Assembly (NCBI GenBank): GCA_016786465.1
Contig: JAEUWC010000019.1
Location: forward strand, 89,905 to 153,904
Direction of reading: 5' to 3'
Length of the DNA stretch: 64,000 nucleotides
Source of the DNA: Bdellovibrionales bacterium
GTDB taxonomy: Bacteria; Bdellovibrionota; UBA1018
The notes beneath the pieces are model-generated. The model was given only the letters and a program-made list of their open reading frames with translations. It made no database searches and was not told the origin of the DNA. The translations under genes and the position numbers were made by a program. Of this stretch, positions 36,712-45,681 are shown one piece after another. Position 1 is the first letter of the stretch. Every line of letters starts with the position of its first letter.

Positions 36712-38252
36712 GAGACCACCTCGGATTTCACCCAACCGGGCGTAGCCCCTGGGTTTGACCTTTTCAACGCTTCAGCCATTCCCGGATCAATCACCAATTC
36801 GCCTTCTAGCGAAAGCGCCGTAGAACCCGTGATTTTTACCGATACAAAGCGACCAGTGAAGTTTCTTGGGCTGTCATCGTAAAAATTCACGACGCGATTG
36901 CACTGGGTGCGTCCCATCCAGACGCGGCCAACAGTTGCGCCTTTTTCGATTTTCAAGCGATCGCTTTTGGATTCACTTTCAACCAAGACTTCCATCGTCT
37001 TACCGACGCGGGCCGCGTAAAGCGGTTCTGAAATCTTCAGCTGGTGTTTCAGCAAGCGATTCAACCGGGCATTTTTAACCTTTGCGGGGACATCATCTGG
37101 CAATTTTGCCGCGCGGGTACCCGGACGCGGAGAATACGCAAAAGCGAAGATATTGTCGTACTGAACCCGATCCAAAAGACGGATCGTTTCTTCAAATTCT
37201 TCATCCGTTTCAGTTGGGAATCCCACGATCAGGTCCGTGGAAATTCCAACGTCTGGATTCAAACGCCGCAAACGATCCATTTGCGCAATATAGGCTTCAA
37301 TCTGATGGTGGCGACCCATTTTGGTCAGCACACGGTTTGACCCACTTTGAACCGGAAGGTGCAAGTGCGCAGCCAAACGCTTCACGCCGCCTTGTTCGTG
37401 TGGCGCGTAACATTCAATCAGTTCGTCGCTGAAATCCAGCGGATGACTGGACGTAAAACGGATCAGCCGAAGCTTTTCGCATCTTGGATCCGAATCAATG
37501 GCCCGAAGTAGCTGTGGAAAATTTTCTTCTCCTGCCCGAGGACCTACTTTTCCAATGACGTTGTGAAGTTCAAGAGGCTCGCGGCCCTTGGTGTTGGGAT
37601 TGCCTTTGCCAAAAGAATTCACGTTCTGCCCAAGAAGCGTGACTTCGCGAACACCTTTCGCGACCAAGCCCGCAATATCATCGACCACTTCGTCAATCGT
37701 TCGGGATTTTTCACGCCCGCGCGTAAAAGGCACGATGCAATAGGTGCAGAACTTGTCGCAGCCCTTCATGATGTTCACAAAAGCTTGCGCGCGAGCACCG
37801 ACGACCTTGGTTTCAGTCGAATAGTTCATCGTGCGATCAAATTCTGCATAAACGACATGTTTTTCGCCGTTTTCAATCCGATTTACAATTTCAGGAAGGT
37901 TGTCGATGGCGTCGGTTCCAAAGACAAAATCCAAATAAGGCGCGCGCTTAAAAAGTGTCTGCTTTTCCAGCTGTCCCACGCATCCGCCGATTCCGATGAT
38001 GGGTTTTTTTCCGTTTTTGTTAAAGTCCTGATAAGTGCCCAAGGTTGAAACGGCCTTGTGCACAGCTTTTTCGCGAACCGTGCAGCCGTTTAGGATGATC
38101 ACCGAAGCGTCGTCGGCCGTTTCTGTGGGCGTGTAACCGGATTCGGATAGAAGTGCCGCCATCCGTTCGCTATCGGCTACGTTCATTTGGCAGCCAAAGG
38201 TCTTGATGAAGTAGGACCCCCGCTTTTCACTGCCTGCCGTTGTCTGATTCAT
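36708..38252 (-). CDS. miaB: tRNA-2-methylthio-N6-isopentenyladenosine methylthiotransferase MiaB
   Basis: 514 residues. N-terminal UPF0004 domain with cysteines 21, 57 and 91 for the auxiliary cluster. Radical SAM motif CDKFCTYC (165, 169, 172) and a C-terminal TRAM domain. Adds a methylthio group to i6A37 in tRNAs. First gene of the guaBA-containing operon. No GC or length anomaly noted. Confidence 0.95.
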   Translation of the reverse strand: MNQTTAGSEKRGSYFIKTFGCQMNVADSERMAALLSESGYTPTETADDASVIILNGCTVREKAVHKAVSTLGTYQDFNKNGKKPIIGIGGCVGQLEKQTLFKRAPYLDFVFGTDAIDNLPEIVNRIENGEKHVVYAEFDRTMNYSTETKVVGARAQAFVNIMKGCDKFCTYCIVPFTRGREKSRTIDEVVDDIAGLVAKGVREVTLLGQNVNSFGKGNPNTKGREPLELHNVIGKVGPRAGEENFPQLLRAIDSDPRCEKLRLIRFTSSHPLDFSDELIECYAPHEQGGVKRLAAHLHLPVQSGSNRVLTKMGRHHQIEAYIAQMDRLRRLNPDVGISTDLIVGFPTETDEEFEETIRLLDRVQYDNIFAFAYSPRPGTRAAKLPDDVPAKVKNARLNRLLKHQLKISEPLYAARVGKTMEVLVESESKSDRLKIEKGATVGRVWMGRTQCNRVVNFYDDSPRNFTGRFVSVKITGSTALSLEGELVIDPGMAEALKRSNPGATPGWVKSEVVS

Positions 38253-38296
38253 TTGGTCCGAACGTCTATCAGATTCGGGCTCCAGATTCGAGCCCT

Positions 38297-39541
38297 TTAG
38301 GGGTCCTGTGACAGCGTCCCTTGCCGAAGCATCCTGGACCGAGCCAGCATGAAAAGTTCTTCAGAATCAAGGGTTTCCGCCGGTGAAAACGCCCCACCCA
38401 CCCGAAGCTGAAAACCCAGTGCGGTTTCTATCCTAGCCAAAAGGCCCTTGGCGTCGCTGGGGCGGCAGTCTTCCAATAAAAGCGCCGCTAGATCCTGTTC
38501 AGGGAATTCCCAGACAGTGTCCGAAGCCCGAAAAAGTTCGGCACGAACTTTTTCAACCCAAAGTTCAGGATAAGGCTGCTTCACTGGGCGAATGACCAAA
38601 AGCGCGATCGCGGATTCAAAAAAGTTACTTTCCTGGAAAGGAGCCATTCGCGACCGAAGAACTGCAAGAAGCTGATCTTCGTGGGTGCGCTTTAAAAGTT
38701 TAATTTGAACCCGAACTTCATGAAAAGCCACGTCGATCAGGTCAGCGCGGATTTCGGCTTCATGCCGTCGAGCAATTTCGTGAAGAAGTACCCATTCGCT
38801 TCCAATTCCTTCTTCGGTTCGGGACAAAAACGCAGCTTCCGATTGCAAAGTCGCACCGAACGCACTGGCCGGGGATGCAAGCCCCACAGCTACCGCGGTT
38901 TTTGCCTTTTGAATGTTTTCTAACCAGGAATCAATTCGATCGGGGTTGCCGCGAAAGCAGACTTCCATCCGATGGGGTTCATAAGTACAGACCACCTCGG
39001 TACCCCGTGCAGTCACGCTTTCAATCGATTCAAAAACCAGATCCAATGCGCGAATCAATCGCTTGGGATCGACGATTTCCAGGACGTCCTTGGGCTGATC
39101 GCCCTTCAGGGTCAGGCCCAGTTTTAGGGCTAAAAAGCGCTCTTTCCAGGCTCGGACCCGATTTTCCAAAAGACGGTAACCATTGACGGCACGAAACTGC
39201 GCATGAAAAAAACCGCCTTCGATCGCCGCAAGGTCCAGCAAGGACTCGACGGTTTTCTGAAGTCGTTCTGCGTTTCGCAGGATCATGTCGCTCCATTCAT
39301 TACGAGCCCCATGAGTCAAAAGTGCGGTTGCACCGTTGATGATTCCCGTCAGCGGAGTCTTCAATTCGTGTGAAAGCATCGAAAGAAGATTCGACTGATA
39401 GGCTTTGAAGGTCGAAAGCAAAACGGGATCGTGATTAAACGCATCGCCGCTTGCAGTGTGGCCGACAGCTAAATCAACTTCTTTCGCCTTGGCCTTAGTG
39501 GCCGGCGTATTCTTTGAGATCGCTTTTGTCTTGGATTTCAA
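38297..39541 (-). CDS. HisKA protein with degenerate ATPase and possible degenerate GGDEF region
   Basis: 414 residues. A Lys/Thr-rich tail, then HisKA with MLSHELKTPLTG (candidate His58). The following HATPase region has no DxGxG or N-box asparagine that I can see, so it is probably not an active kinase. The last 130 residues (ALLVIRPVKQ, LAALLLEDC, VGGAFSPAETLDSEELFMLARSRML) resemble a GGDEF domain lacking the GGDEF motif. No TM. Overlaps the GcvH-like stop by 47 bases. A scaffold or regulatory role is inferred. Confidence 0.55.
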   Translation of the reverse strand: MKSKTKAISKNTPATKAKAKEVDLAVGHTASGDAFNHDPVLLSTFKAYQSNLLSMLSHELKTPLTGIINGATALLTHGARNEWSDMILRNAERLQKTVESLLDLAAIEGGFFHAQFRAVNGYRLLENRVRAWKERFLALKLGLTLKGDQPKDVLEIVDPKRLIRALDLVFESIESVTARGTEVVCTYEPHRMEVCFRGNPDRIDSWLENIQKAKTAVAVGLASPASAFGATLQSEAAFLSRTEEGIGSEWVLLHEIARRHEAEIRADLIDVAFHEVRVQIKLLKRTHEDQLLAVLRSRMAPFQESNFFESAIALLVIRPVKQPYPELWVEKVRAELFRASDTVWEFPEQDLAALLLEDCRPSDAKGLLARIETALGFQLRVGGAFSPAETLDSEELFMLARSRMLRQGTLSQDP

Positions 39542-39854
39542 GCTTCACCAACCATCCTTCTTCGGTGGGATCTTCGGCAATCAAGGATGGATCGCTCGTC
39601 AGTCCAGAATTGATTTCAAGCACCACGCCCGACGCCGGGGTCGTGACCTCGATGCTGCCCTGTGACCCTTCCACAGTCGCGACGACATCGTCCTTGGTGA
39701 AGTCGTCTTTTTCTGTAGGAAGCTCGACGCCCTCGACGTCGCCCAGTTCATCCAGTGCTGCGTTGGTGATCCCAACGGTGATGACGCTGTTTTTTCGGGT
39801 AAACCAAAGGGTGCCTTCGGCGTATTCGCCGCTCTTAGGTGCGATTTCACTCAT
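39495..39854 (-). CDS. GcvH-like protein lacking the lipoyl lysine
   Basis: 119 residues from ATG at 39854. The lipoyl/biotinyl-type beta fold of glycine-cleavage H protein is seen throughout (TVGITNAALDELGDVE, TTPASGVVLEIN, EEGWLVKL). The position of the lipoyl lysine, VESVK in E. coli GcvH, reads VEGSQ: Gln65 replaces it. No glycine-cleavage genes are adjacent; the next gene, overlapping by 47 bases, is a histidine-kinase-like protein. It therefore may be a structural or regulatory paralogue. A TTG start at 39884 is possible. Confidence 0.7.
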   Translation of the reverse strand: MSEIAPKSGEYAEGTLWFTRKNSVITVGITNAALDELGDVEGVELPTEKDDFTKDDVVATVEGSQGSIEVTTPASGVVLEINSGLTSDPSLIAEDPTEEGWLVKLEIQDKSDLKEYAGH

Positions 39855-40000
39855 GGAAAAAAGTCTAATGGTTACAGGGCCCAAAGAACAACGCTATTTC
39901 TGCAAGAAAACCAGTTAAGATCACCTAATTTTTATTAATAATTGATCGATTTCAAGGCCTTAGATGGGCTTAAAATTCTTGACCCCCATTACCTGACTTA

Positions 40001-40029
40001 TTGACTCGGGTATTGAGGTCTGAGAGAAT
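40001..40029 (+). promoter_or_regulatory. Possible promoter of the paired exported-protein operon
   Basis: TTGACT (40001-40006, five of six), 17-base spacer, GAGAAT (40024-40029, four of six). The predicted start near 40036 would leave a leader of about 40 bases before ATG 40077, or about ten before ATG 40047. Confidence 0.4.
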
Positions 40030-40076
40030 CAGGAATTGGGACGGGAATGCCGAAAAGGAATACGGGGGAACGAGGC

Positions 40077-41942
40077 ATGTTCAGAATTCAATTGAGCCTA
40101 CTGGGCTGGGTGGTTTTAGGTTCTGCACCCGCTTTCGCGGGCTATCTTCCCGCAGCCGGCCCCGGAGGCCAGGTCGTCTGTAAAAAGGTCGACGCTGAAT
40201 CCAACGCAGCCCAAATTGTGACCGTTTGTTCAAACGGCGCGCGAAGCACTCAGTTTACTGCCACCGGTACCCTGATCGAAGATCAAGTCGATTCCGAAGG
40301 AAACGTTTTGCGTTCTGGAGCCATGAAGCAAGACGTCGCCGGAAACGTGAACAAAGATTTCAACTGGCGAAAAAACGATGCCTATCTGAACGACGACGGA
40401 ACATGCAAAACCGGCAAGATGATTGACGGAAAATTTGCCTGCGCTGGTGCAAACACCGCCATCAAGTCCGCCGAACTTAGCAATATCGGTTCACAAATGA
40501 TTGGTGCTGGCGCGCTGAACCAATACGGCCAACAAGTCTGGCAAGACGTTGCAGCTAGCGGTGGCGACGTTGCGACTTCCTATGAAGCGCAGGCCAAACT
40601 GATGGATCGGGCCGGAGACACTCAGAAAAAAATGGGCGGAGTCAGCCTAGCTGCCGGAATGGGACAGATGCTGGCCTACCAACGAGCACAAGCCAACGTT
40701 AAGGAGCTGAAGCGCGAATTGGCGATGGTTGAAAAACGAATCCAGGTTAATTTGGACAATCGCGTGGTCGGCGACGGCACCAACTCTAACGAATACGGAT
40801 ACATTTCAGGAAACCGCGGGGATTCGCGCGGTGCCATCAAGGATCAAATCACGGGCAAAGTCATCGAAAACTTCAACTTGAACCAAGCGGTTCGGGTGAA
40901 TGGAATCGAGCGTCCAAGTGATAGCGAACTGAATCTTTTGAAAAGTGCTGGAATTCTGGATGCGAATTTTCGGTATGCAACGGCTTACAACACGATCGAT
41001 AAACGCGTGACCGCCATTCAGAATCACCCCAGCATGAATGCCGAACAAAAACGCCAAGCGCTTTCTGCTGTTCGCCGGATGCAGCTGGCTGATGCAGAAA
41101 TGAATAAGAAAAAAGCCGAAGTCGTTGCGCAAACCAAACAGATCCTTCAGCGCGCGATTTCTGAACAAACTGAAATTGCCGGCAGGACCGCTGCAGGGGC
41201 AGCAACTTCGATTGCCCAGGGCGCAAGCCAAATTCATATGGGCAATGAACAGCAGCGCACGGCCAATTCAATCAAAGGCCTTGCTGACAAGATCCGCGAA
41301 AACGGGAAAGCGGCTCCCCCAATTGTTTTGGGAAACACACAGGTGGATACCACGCAGACGGGTGGCGGCCGCGGCGGAAGCGGTTTGGGCGGTGGTGGCC
41401 CGGACATTTCATTGGTGGATGGCGTTCCGACCCCGGGTGCATCGCCCTTGGGTGGTTTCAACGGTATGGGCGATCCACTGAACACCAAAGACAATCTTGA
41501 AACTCAGGTTGGCCCACCGGCTGGTGCATTCATGGCCGGAGGAATGGGCGGCGGCGCGATGGGTGGAATGGGCGGCGGAATGGGTGGCGGAATGCAACCC
41601 GGAACGGCTAGCCTTCCTACGGATTCAAAAGCCTTAGCTGGATTGGGCGACAAGAACGCAGACCCCTACAAAGTTTACGGCAAAGGGTCAGACTATAAGA
41701 ATGGCGTCGCGCCGGGAGCTCCTGGCGCCGCAGGCGGGGCACCAGGAATGGAAGCCTTGCTAGAAGCCATGAAGGATAACAAAGAAATCACCCGTGATGG
41801 AGCTCCTGAAACGGGTGACCGGGCTCCGGCGTCGGGTGAAGTTCAATTTCTAAGTCCCGACACCGATATCTTCAAACAAGTCAGCATCGCCTACCGAAGC
41901 AAACTTGAATCAGGTGCTGTGGGAGTCGTCGTTCAACCATGA
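40077..41942 (+). CDS. Large exported protein with coiled helices and Gly/Met-rich segment
   Basis: 621 residues from ATG at 40077 (GAGG six bases upstream); the upstream ATG 40047 adds ten residues. Signal peptide 1-21 cut after AFA. Residues 200-400 are helical with charged heptads (AYQRAQANVKELKRELAMVEKR). Residues 440-530 contain low-complexity Gly runs and a GGMGGG repeat. The end reads IFKQVSIAYRSK, similar to the C-terminal IFRRVSFRYQS of the next gene. Stop and next ATG overlap (ATGA), so they form a pair. Function unknown. Confidence 0.65.
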   Translation: MFRIQLSLLGWVVLGSAPAFAGYLPAAGPGGQVVCKKVDAESNAAQIVTVCSNGARSTQFTATGTLIEDQVDSEGNVLRSGAMKQDVAGNVNKDFNWRKNDAYLNDDGTCKTGKMIDGKFACAGANTAIKSAELSNIGSQMIGAGALNQYGQQVWQDVAASGGDVATSYEAQAKLMDRAGDTQKKMGGVSLAAGMGQMLAYQRAQANVKELKRELAMVEKRIQVNLDNRVVGDGTNSNEYGYISGNRGDSRGAIKDQITGKVIENFNLNQAVRVNGIERPSDSELNLLKSAGILDANFRYATAYNTIDKRVTAIQNHPSMNAEQKRQALSAVRRMQLADAEMNKKKAEVVAQTKQILQRAISEQTEIAGRTAAGAATSIAQGASQIHMGNEQQRTANSIKGLADKIRENGKAAPPIVLGNTQVDTTQTGGGRGGSGLGGGGPDISLVDGVPTPGASPLGGFNGMGDPLNTKDNLETQVGPPAGAFMAGGMGGGAMGGMGGGMGGGMQPGTASLPTDSKALAGLGDKNADPYKVYGKGSDYKNGVAPGAPGAAGGAPGMEALLEAMKDNKEITRDGAPETGDRAPASGEVQFLSPDTDIFKQVSIAYRSKLESGAVGVVVQP

Positions 41943-43708
41943 AGCGACCTTCGTTTTGCCGTAAGGCGATTCATCTTTTATTGATTGCACTGATGGGCTT
42001 GCCGACCCAAGCCCTGCTCTACCCTACTTCTGCGCGGGCTGAAGACGAAGAACCTCCGGCAGACGAAGGGGGCGACGAAGGTGGGGACACCGGTGCGCCC
42101 GATGCAACCATCAACGGCGAAGACGCAAACGCTTACATGGAAAATTTGCAGTCCAAGCAAGGCGCGGATCTGAATATCGATCTTTCCAAAGAAGGCGCAA
42201 TGCAGGCTGGAATGAGCGTCCTCAGTGACGGCGGCAAAGGCCTAAAGGAAAGCGCTGAAAACACCTGGAATGTCCTTTCAAGAAATGTCGGAACCGTCGG
42301 AGAACTGAATCGAAGTTACAAAGACGTTTGCGAAAAAGACACGCGCACGGTGAAAGACGGAAAATCGGGCCAGGGATCCGGCGGTAACGTCGATGCAGGA
42401 TCGATGCAGCATAAGACCGCGCTTTGCCAATTGGTTCACGATTCTGTAAAGACCGCAAAGCTGGAACGCGTTGTTGAAATCGCCTGGGGCGGGGCGACGG
42501 CTTCTTGTATTGCTGCTTGTGCTTCAAAAACGGGCACTTTTGGTGTCGTCAACCTGGACGCGCTTTGCAGTCTAGTGGCCCAAGGTGCGGGGTTAGCGAG
42601 CACCGCAGGTAACGCGATTTTGCAGAATGATTTCGGAACAGCTGCAAAAGAAATCGGAAATGGCTTGGTCCAAGCCAGCAATCTAGGCGACAAGTTCGCG
42701 GCAACAAAGTTGGGTGGCACAAAGATTGGCGGAAAAATCGGGGAAAAGCTAGGCGCCGGAAGCGAAGGCTTCAAGATGAAGGACCTAAAGGCAAACAAGG
42801 GCCAAAAGCGCGGCGAAGGCGATCAAAAGGAATCCTGCAGTGCAATTGCAAAGACAATGCTTCAGATGATTCAGGCCCGATTCCGTAAGAAAAACGCCAT
42901 TGGTATTGGCGTGGATTCTTTGGCCGGACTGAAAAATCTTCAGATGCGCAAAGACGGAATCACGTTTGCGGGATTTGATACGAAACTTAAGGATTTCAAC
43001 ATCAAGACGAATCTAGCTGGTCTGAACAGCGCTGCAGACCGTAACGGCGATGGAAAGTTTGACGACGCGGATGGTTCGGCGGCTTGTAATGGCGCGCAAG
43101 GAAACATGGGATTGACGATTTCGTGTATGTCAGCGGGGAACAAGGACCTTGCCGAACTTTTCAAAAACCCGGACGTGCAAAAATTCATGGGCGATGCCGG
43201 AATTGGACAGTGGATCGATGCGGATCCTTCGGCTGATATTAATCCAAGTGACTTAGCTTCCGGAATGGGCGGAATGCCTCCGGAATTCGCCCCGCTTTTG
43301 GACCAAGCGAACCAATTGGCCGTTAATACGACCGAAGCCGCAAATGCCGCGCCGGTTGCCGTGAATGAAAAAGGCGCCGAATACAAACAGGTTTCCGGAG
43401 GTGGCGCAGGACGTTCGCCGGCTTCAAGCGAAGAAAGCCTGGAAGACATGGTCAAACGGATGATGGAAGCTCAAAACGCCGGCGCTACAAAGAATGAAGA
43501 CCCATCCTTCGATCATGCCCTGGCCTTTCGCTATGCTCGCGACGCTTCGGGGCTTTCGGAAGACCGCGCAGTCAGCATTTTCCGCAGGGTTTCGTTTCGA
43601 TACCAGTCCGTAGGTCGCAAGGACGGTTTGTATTCGAACTTATTGAATCCCGCAGCCCGAGCTCCAGCTTCGGCTGATCTGCCTCACGTTCCCGTAGCAC
43701 CGAAGTAA
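41939..43708 (+). CDS. Exported protein paired with the preceding gene
   Basis: 589 residues. Signal peptide 1-33 cut near ARA, acidic Asp/Glu/Gly-rich stretch (35-55). Six or more cysteines in the middle (KTALCQL, ASCIAACASK, DALCSL, SCSAIA, SCMSAG) may form disulphides in the periplasm. A DRNGDGKFDDADG segment resembles an EF-hand/dockerin-like calcium loop. It ends in IFRRVSFRYQS with a Pro/Ala-rich tail. Translation is coupled to the upstream gene. Unknown function, likely cell-envelope or secreted. Confidence 0.65.
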   Translation: MKRPSFCRKAIHLLLIALMGLPTQALLYPTSARAEDEEPPADEGGDEGGDTGAPDATINGEDANAYMENLQSKQGADLNIDLSKEGAMQAGMSVLSDGGKGLKESAENTWNVLSRNVGTVGELNRSYKDVCEKDTRTVKDGKSGQGSGGNVDAGSMQHKTALCQLVHDSVKTAKLERVVEIAWGGATASCIAACASKTGTFGVVNLDALCSLVAQGAGLASTAGNAILQNDFGTAAKEIGNGLVQASNLGDKFAATKLGGTKIGGKIGEKLGAGSEGFKMKDLKANKGQKRGEGDQKESCSAIAKTMLQMIQARFRKKNAIGIGVDSLAGLKNLQMRKDGITFAGFDTKLKDFNIKTNLAGLNSAADRNGDGKFDDADGSAACNGAQGNMGLTISCMSAGNKDLAELFKNPDVQKFMGDAGIGQWIDADPSADINPSDLASGMGGMPPEFAPLLDQANQLAVNTTEAANAAPVAVNEKGAEYKQVSGGGAGRSPASSEESLEDMVKRMMEAQNAGATKNEDPSFDHALAFRYARDASGLSEDRAVSIFRRVSFRYQSVGRKDGLYSNLLNPAARAPASADLPHVPVAPK

Positions 43709-43711
43709 GCC

Positions 43712-43740
43712 TTGAAAAGCCCCGTGAACTCGAATATGCC
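43712..43740 (+). promoter_or_regulatory. Possible promoter of tRNA-Ala(GGC)
   Basis: TTGAAA (43712-43717, five of six), exactly 17 bases, and TATGCC (43735-43740, three of six). Predicted start near 43747, about 29 bases before the tRNA, nearly the same leader length as for tRNA-Leu(GAG). Confidence 0.4.
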
Positions 43741-43775
43741 TTAGATCTCACCAACATTCTTGGTTCTTTGGTTTT

Positions 43776-43851
43776 GGGGCATTAGCTCAGTTGGTAGAGC
43801 GTTTCCATGGCATGGAAAAGGTCAGCGGTTCGACTCCGCTATGCTCCACCA
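43776..43851 (+). tRNA. tRNA-Ala(GGC)
   Basis: 76 bases with encoded CCA. Acceptor GGGGCAT pairs with ATGCTCC (one G-U). Anticodon stem TTTCC/GGAAA with loop ATGGCAT gives anticodon GGC. T-arm AGCGG-TTCGACT-CCGCT. Confidence 0.95.
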
Positions 43852-43961
43852 ATTTCTTCTTAGCTCAAGACCGCTTTCAACTATGGCCGATCTAACGGTC
43901 GTAACACTTCGCATCACAGCCCGGCGCTCAATAAATCTCGAAAGAATGCCGACCAGCTGAC

Positions 43962-44759
43962 GTGAGACTGAAATCTTTCGTCACCTTTGCCGCATTCCTT
44001 TTGCAGGGTTTGAATCTAGCCGCTGCAAAAGAAGCCGAACGACTGCCCTTAGTATTGGCTCCTTCGGCAACTTACCAAGTTCATGAATCCGGTGAAAACC
44101 TAAGCCTGATCGCACTTCGTCTTTACGGCAAAAGTTCACGCTGGAAAGAAATTGCGACGTTGAACGAAATGAAGGCGCCGTATCGCCTGAAGATGCGACA
44201 AATCCTTCGTCTTCCGACTGCGCCGACCTTAACCCAAGCCCAGGGGAATCAAAAAGTTTTGGCCTATTGGCGACGCCACTTTGGGCTTTCCGGAAACGAA
44301 ACTCGGCGCGAAGTCGCATCAATTCCCAAGAAAACCATCGATACCCCTAGCATTCGCGAAAATCGCGAACCCAAGCCCGAAATTGACGACGCCTTTGTTG
44401 AATCCGGAAAAGAATTGCTGGTTGACCGGAAACTTGAAAAAGCTTTCGACTACTTTTCACCGCTAACCCATCTAGCCCTGGACAAGTTTCCCAAAGACGA
44501 CGAATTGGTTTACCTGGACGGAGCGTCCGCAGAACGAATCTTTGGCACCTTGAAGTCCACCCAACGAAAACCCGCATCCACCCCGGGACAGCTAGCCAAG
44601 ATCGCACCCAACCAATTGCGTTTTTCAGATTACGAAAGCAAAAGCGGAACTGACATTGTTTGCGCAAAGGTCCCCCTGGTTGACGTCAATCGCCAGTACG
44701 TCTTTAGCCGCGCCGGAATGATGGTTTTCAATTATCGCTGCGTGGGTTTGAAAAAGTAG
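43962..44759 (+). CDS. Exported LysM-domain protein, paralogue of the one at 8856
   Basis: 265 residues from GTG at 43962. Signal peptide 1-22 (ends AAA). A LysM domain at about 38-83 (GENLSLIALRLYGKSSRWKEIA, ILRLP) suggests peptidoglycan binding in the periplasm. A helical domain follows (IDDAFVESGKELLVDRKLEKAFDYF), and the end YRCVGLK matches the YRCIGVK end of the 8856-9875 protein. This one lacks the long charged linker. It converges with the oxygenase gene, overlapping by 32 bases. Confidence 0.75.
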   Translation: MRLKSFVTFAAFLLQGLNLAAAKEAERLPLVLAPSATYQVHESGENLSLIALRLYGKSSRWKEIATLNEMKAPYRLKMRQILRLPTAPTLTQAQGNQKVLAYWRRHFGLSGNETRREVASIPKKTIDTPSIRENREPKPEIDDAFVESGKELLVDRKLEKAFDYFSPLTHLALDKFPKDDELVYLDGASAERIFGTLKSTQRKPASTPGQLAKIAPNQLRFSDYESKSGTDIVCAKVPLVDVNRQYVFSRAGMMVFNYRCVGLKK

Positions 44760-45681
44760 CCAAACCCGGAAAAACCTTCGAAACCTTTTTTACTAGGTAT
44801 TCGCCATAAGTTCCCTGAAAAGCGTGAAGGTCTTGCCCATCCCATCGCGAAGCACCTGGAACAACCGTCGGCGTTCCCGGAATGGATTTGGGATGACTAA
44901 AGAACCCTGGATCAAAAAAGAAAGGCATCGAAAGTCGATCTTTTCCCGATCGATTCTTCACGCGATGAAGTGTGGATCGATACAAACCGCCGGTCATCAG
45001 ATCCAGCATGTCTCCGATGTTGCAAATCAAGGTTCCTTTTTCAGGGGGAACTTCTGTCCAGCCCGAAGGCGTCTTAACTTCTAACCCACCGTTTTCGTCC
45101 TGCCAAAGCAGTGTCAAAAGACCGTAATCCGTGTGTTCCCCCACACCCCACTGTATGGCTTCTTTCGAAGAATTAGGCGCTGGGTAATGAAAGATGCGAA
45201 ACAAAATCAGCGGATCTTGGGTTAAATCGGCGCGAAAATAGTGGGTAGGTAAATTCAAGCCCAGGGCGATCAGTTCCATCACGGTATGCCCCACCCCAGT
45301 CAGTTCTTTCATCACCCGCAATACCTGCACTTGAAGTTCTTTTGGGTGATTTGGAAAAAGATTCGGACCATGAAGCGGAATCGATCCTTTTGGACCTTCG
45401 GATCCAAAGTAAAGTCCTTCCTTTAGATCCGGCCTTCCCGACGTCAGTTCTGCACCCAAAGGAAAATACCCGCGCCACGCAATTCCTGCGCGGGACATTT
45501 CAATTTGCATTTTTTCATCCTGAGCCTGCGAGAAGAATTCGCGGCTGCTTTTTTCAAGATCCGAAAAAAGATACGGATCCACGCCAAAATCGGATATCGA
45601 AAAAAATCCGTGTGTGCGGCAGGCTTCGCGAATCAAGACCACCGCCCGATCGCGATCTTGAAGACTGACTTTGGGGATCAT
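44728..45681 (-). CDS. 2-oxoglutarate/Fe(II)-dependent oxygenase, IPNS-like
   Basis: 317 residues from ATG at 45681. Residues 2-60 match the DIOX_N domain, and HTD (His183, Asp185) with His239 form the Fe(II) site; RLSMPFF (Arg249, Ser251) binds 2-oxoglutarate. The family includes isopenicillin N synthase and plant-type dioxygenases; the substrate cannot be deduced. Start ATGA overlaps the transferase stop, so the pair is co-transcribed. An upstream start (45792) would cut deep into the transferase gene. Confidence 0.85.
   Translation of the reverse strand: MIPKVSLQDRDRAVVLIREACRTHGFFSISDFGVDPYLFSDLEKSSREFFSQAQDEKMQIEMSRAGIAWRGYFPLGAELTSGRPDLKEGLYFGSEGPKGSIPLHGPNLFPNHPKELQVQVLRVMKELTGVGHTVMELIALGLNLPTHYFRADLTQDPLILFRIFHYPAPNSSKEAIQWGVGEHTDYGLLTLLWQDENGGLEVKTPSGWTEVPPEKGTLICNIGDMLDLMTGGLYRSTLHRVKNRSGKDRLSMPFFFDPGFFSHPKSIPGTPTVVPGASRWDGQDLHAFQGTYGEYLVKKVSKVFPGLATFSNPRSDN

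Noticed and set aside
41530-41600. GGMGGG repeat as a possible DNA repeat or CRISPR
   Set aside because: It is in-frame low-complexity coding of the exported protein; no spacers or even spacing.
43776-43960. Possible integration site at tRNA-Ala
   Set aside because: No integrase, no duplicated tRNA 3' end, and no change in composition seen.
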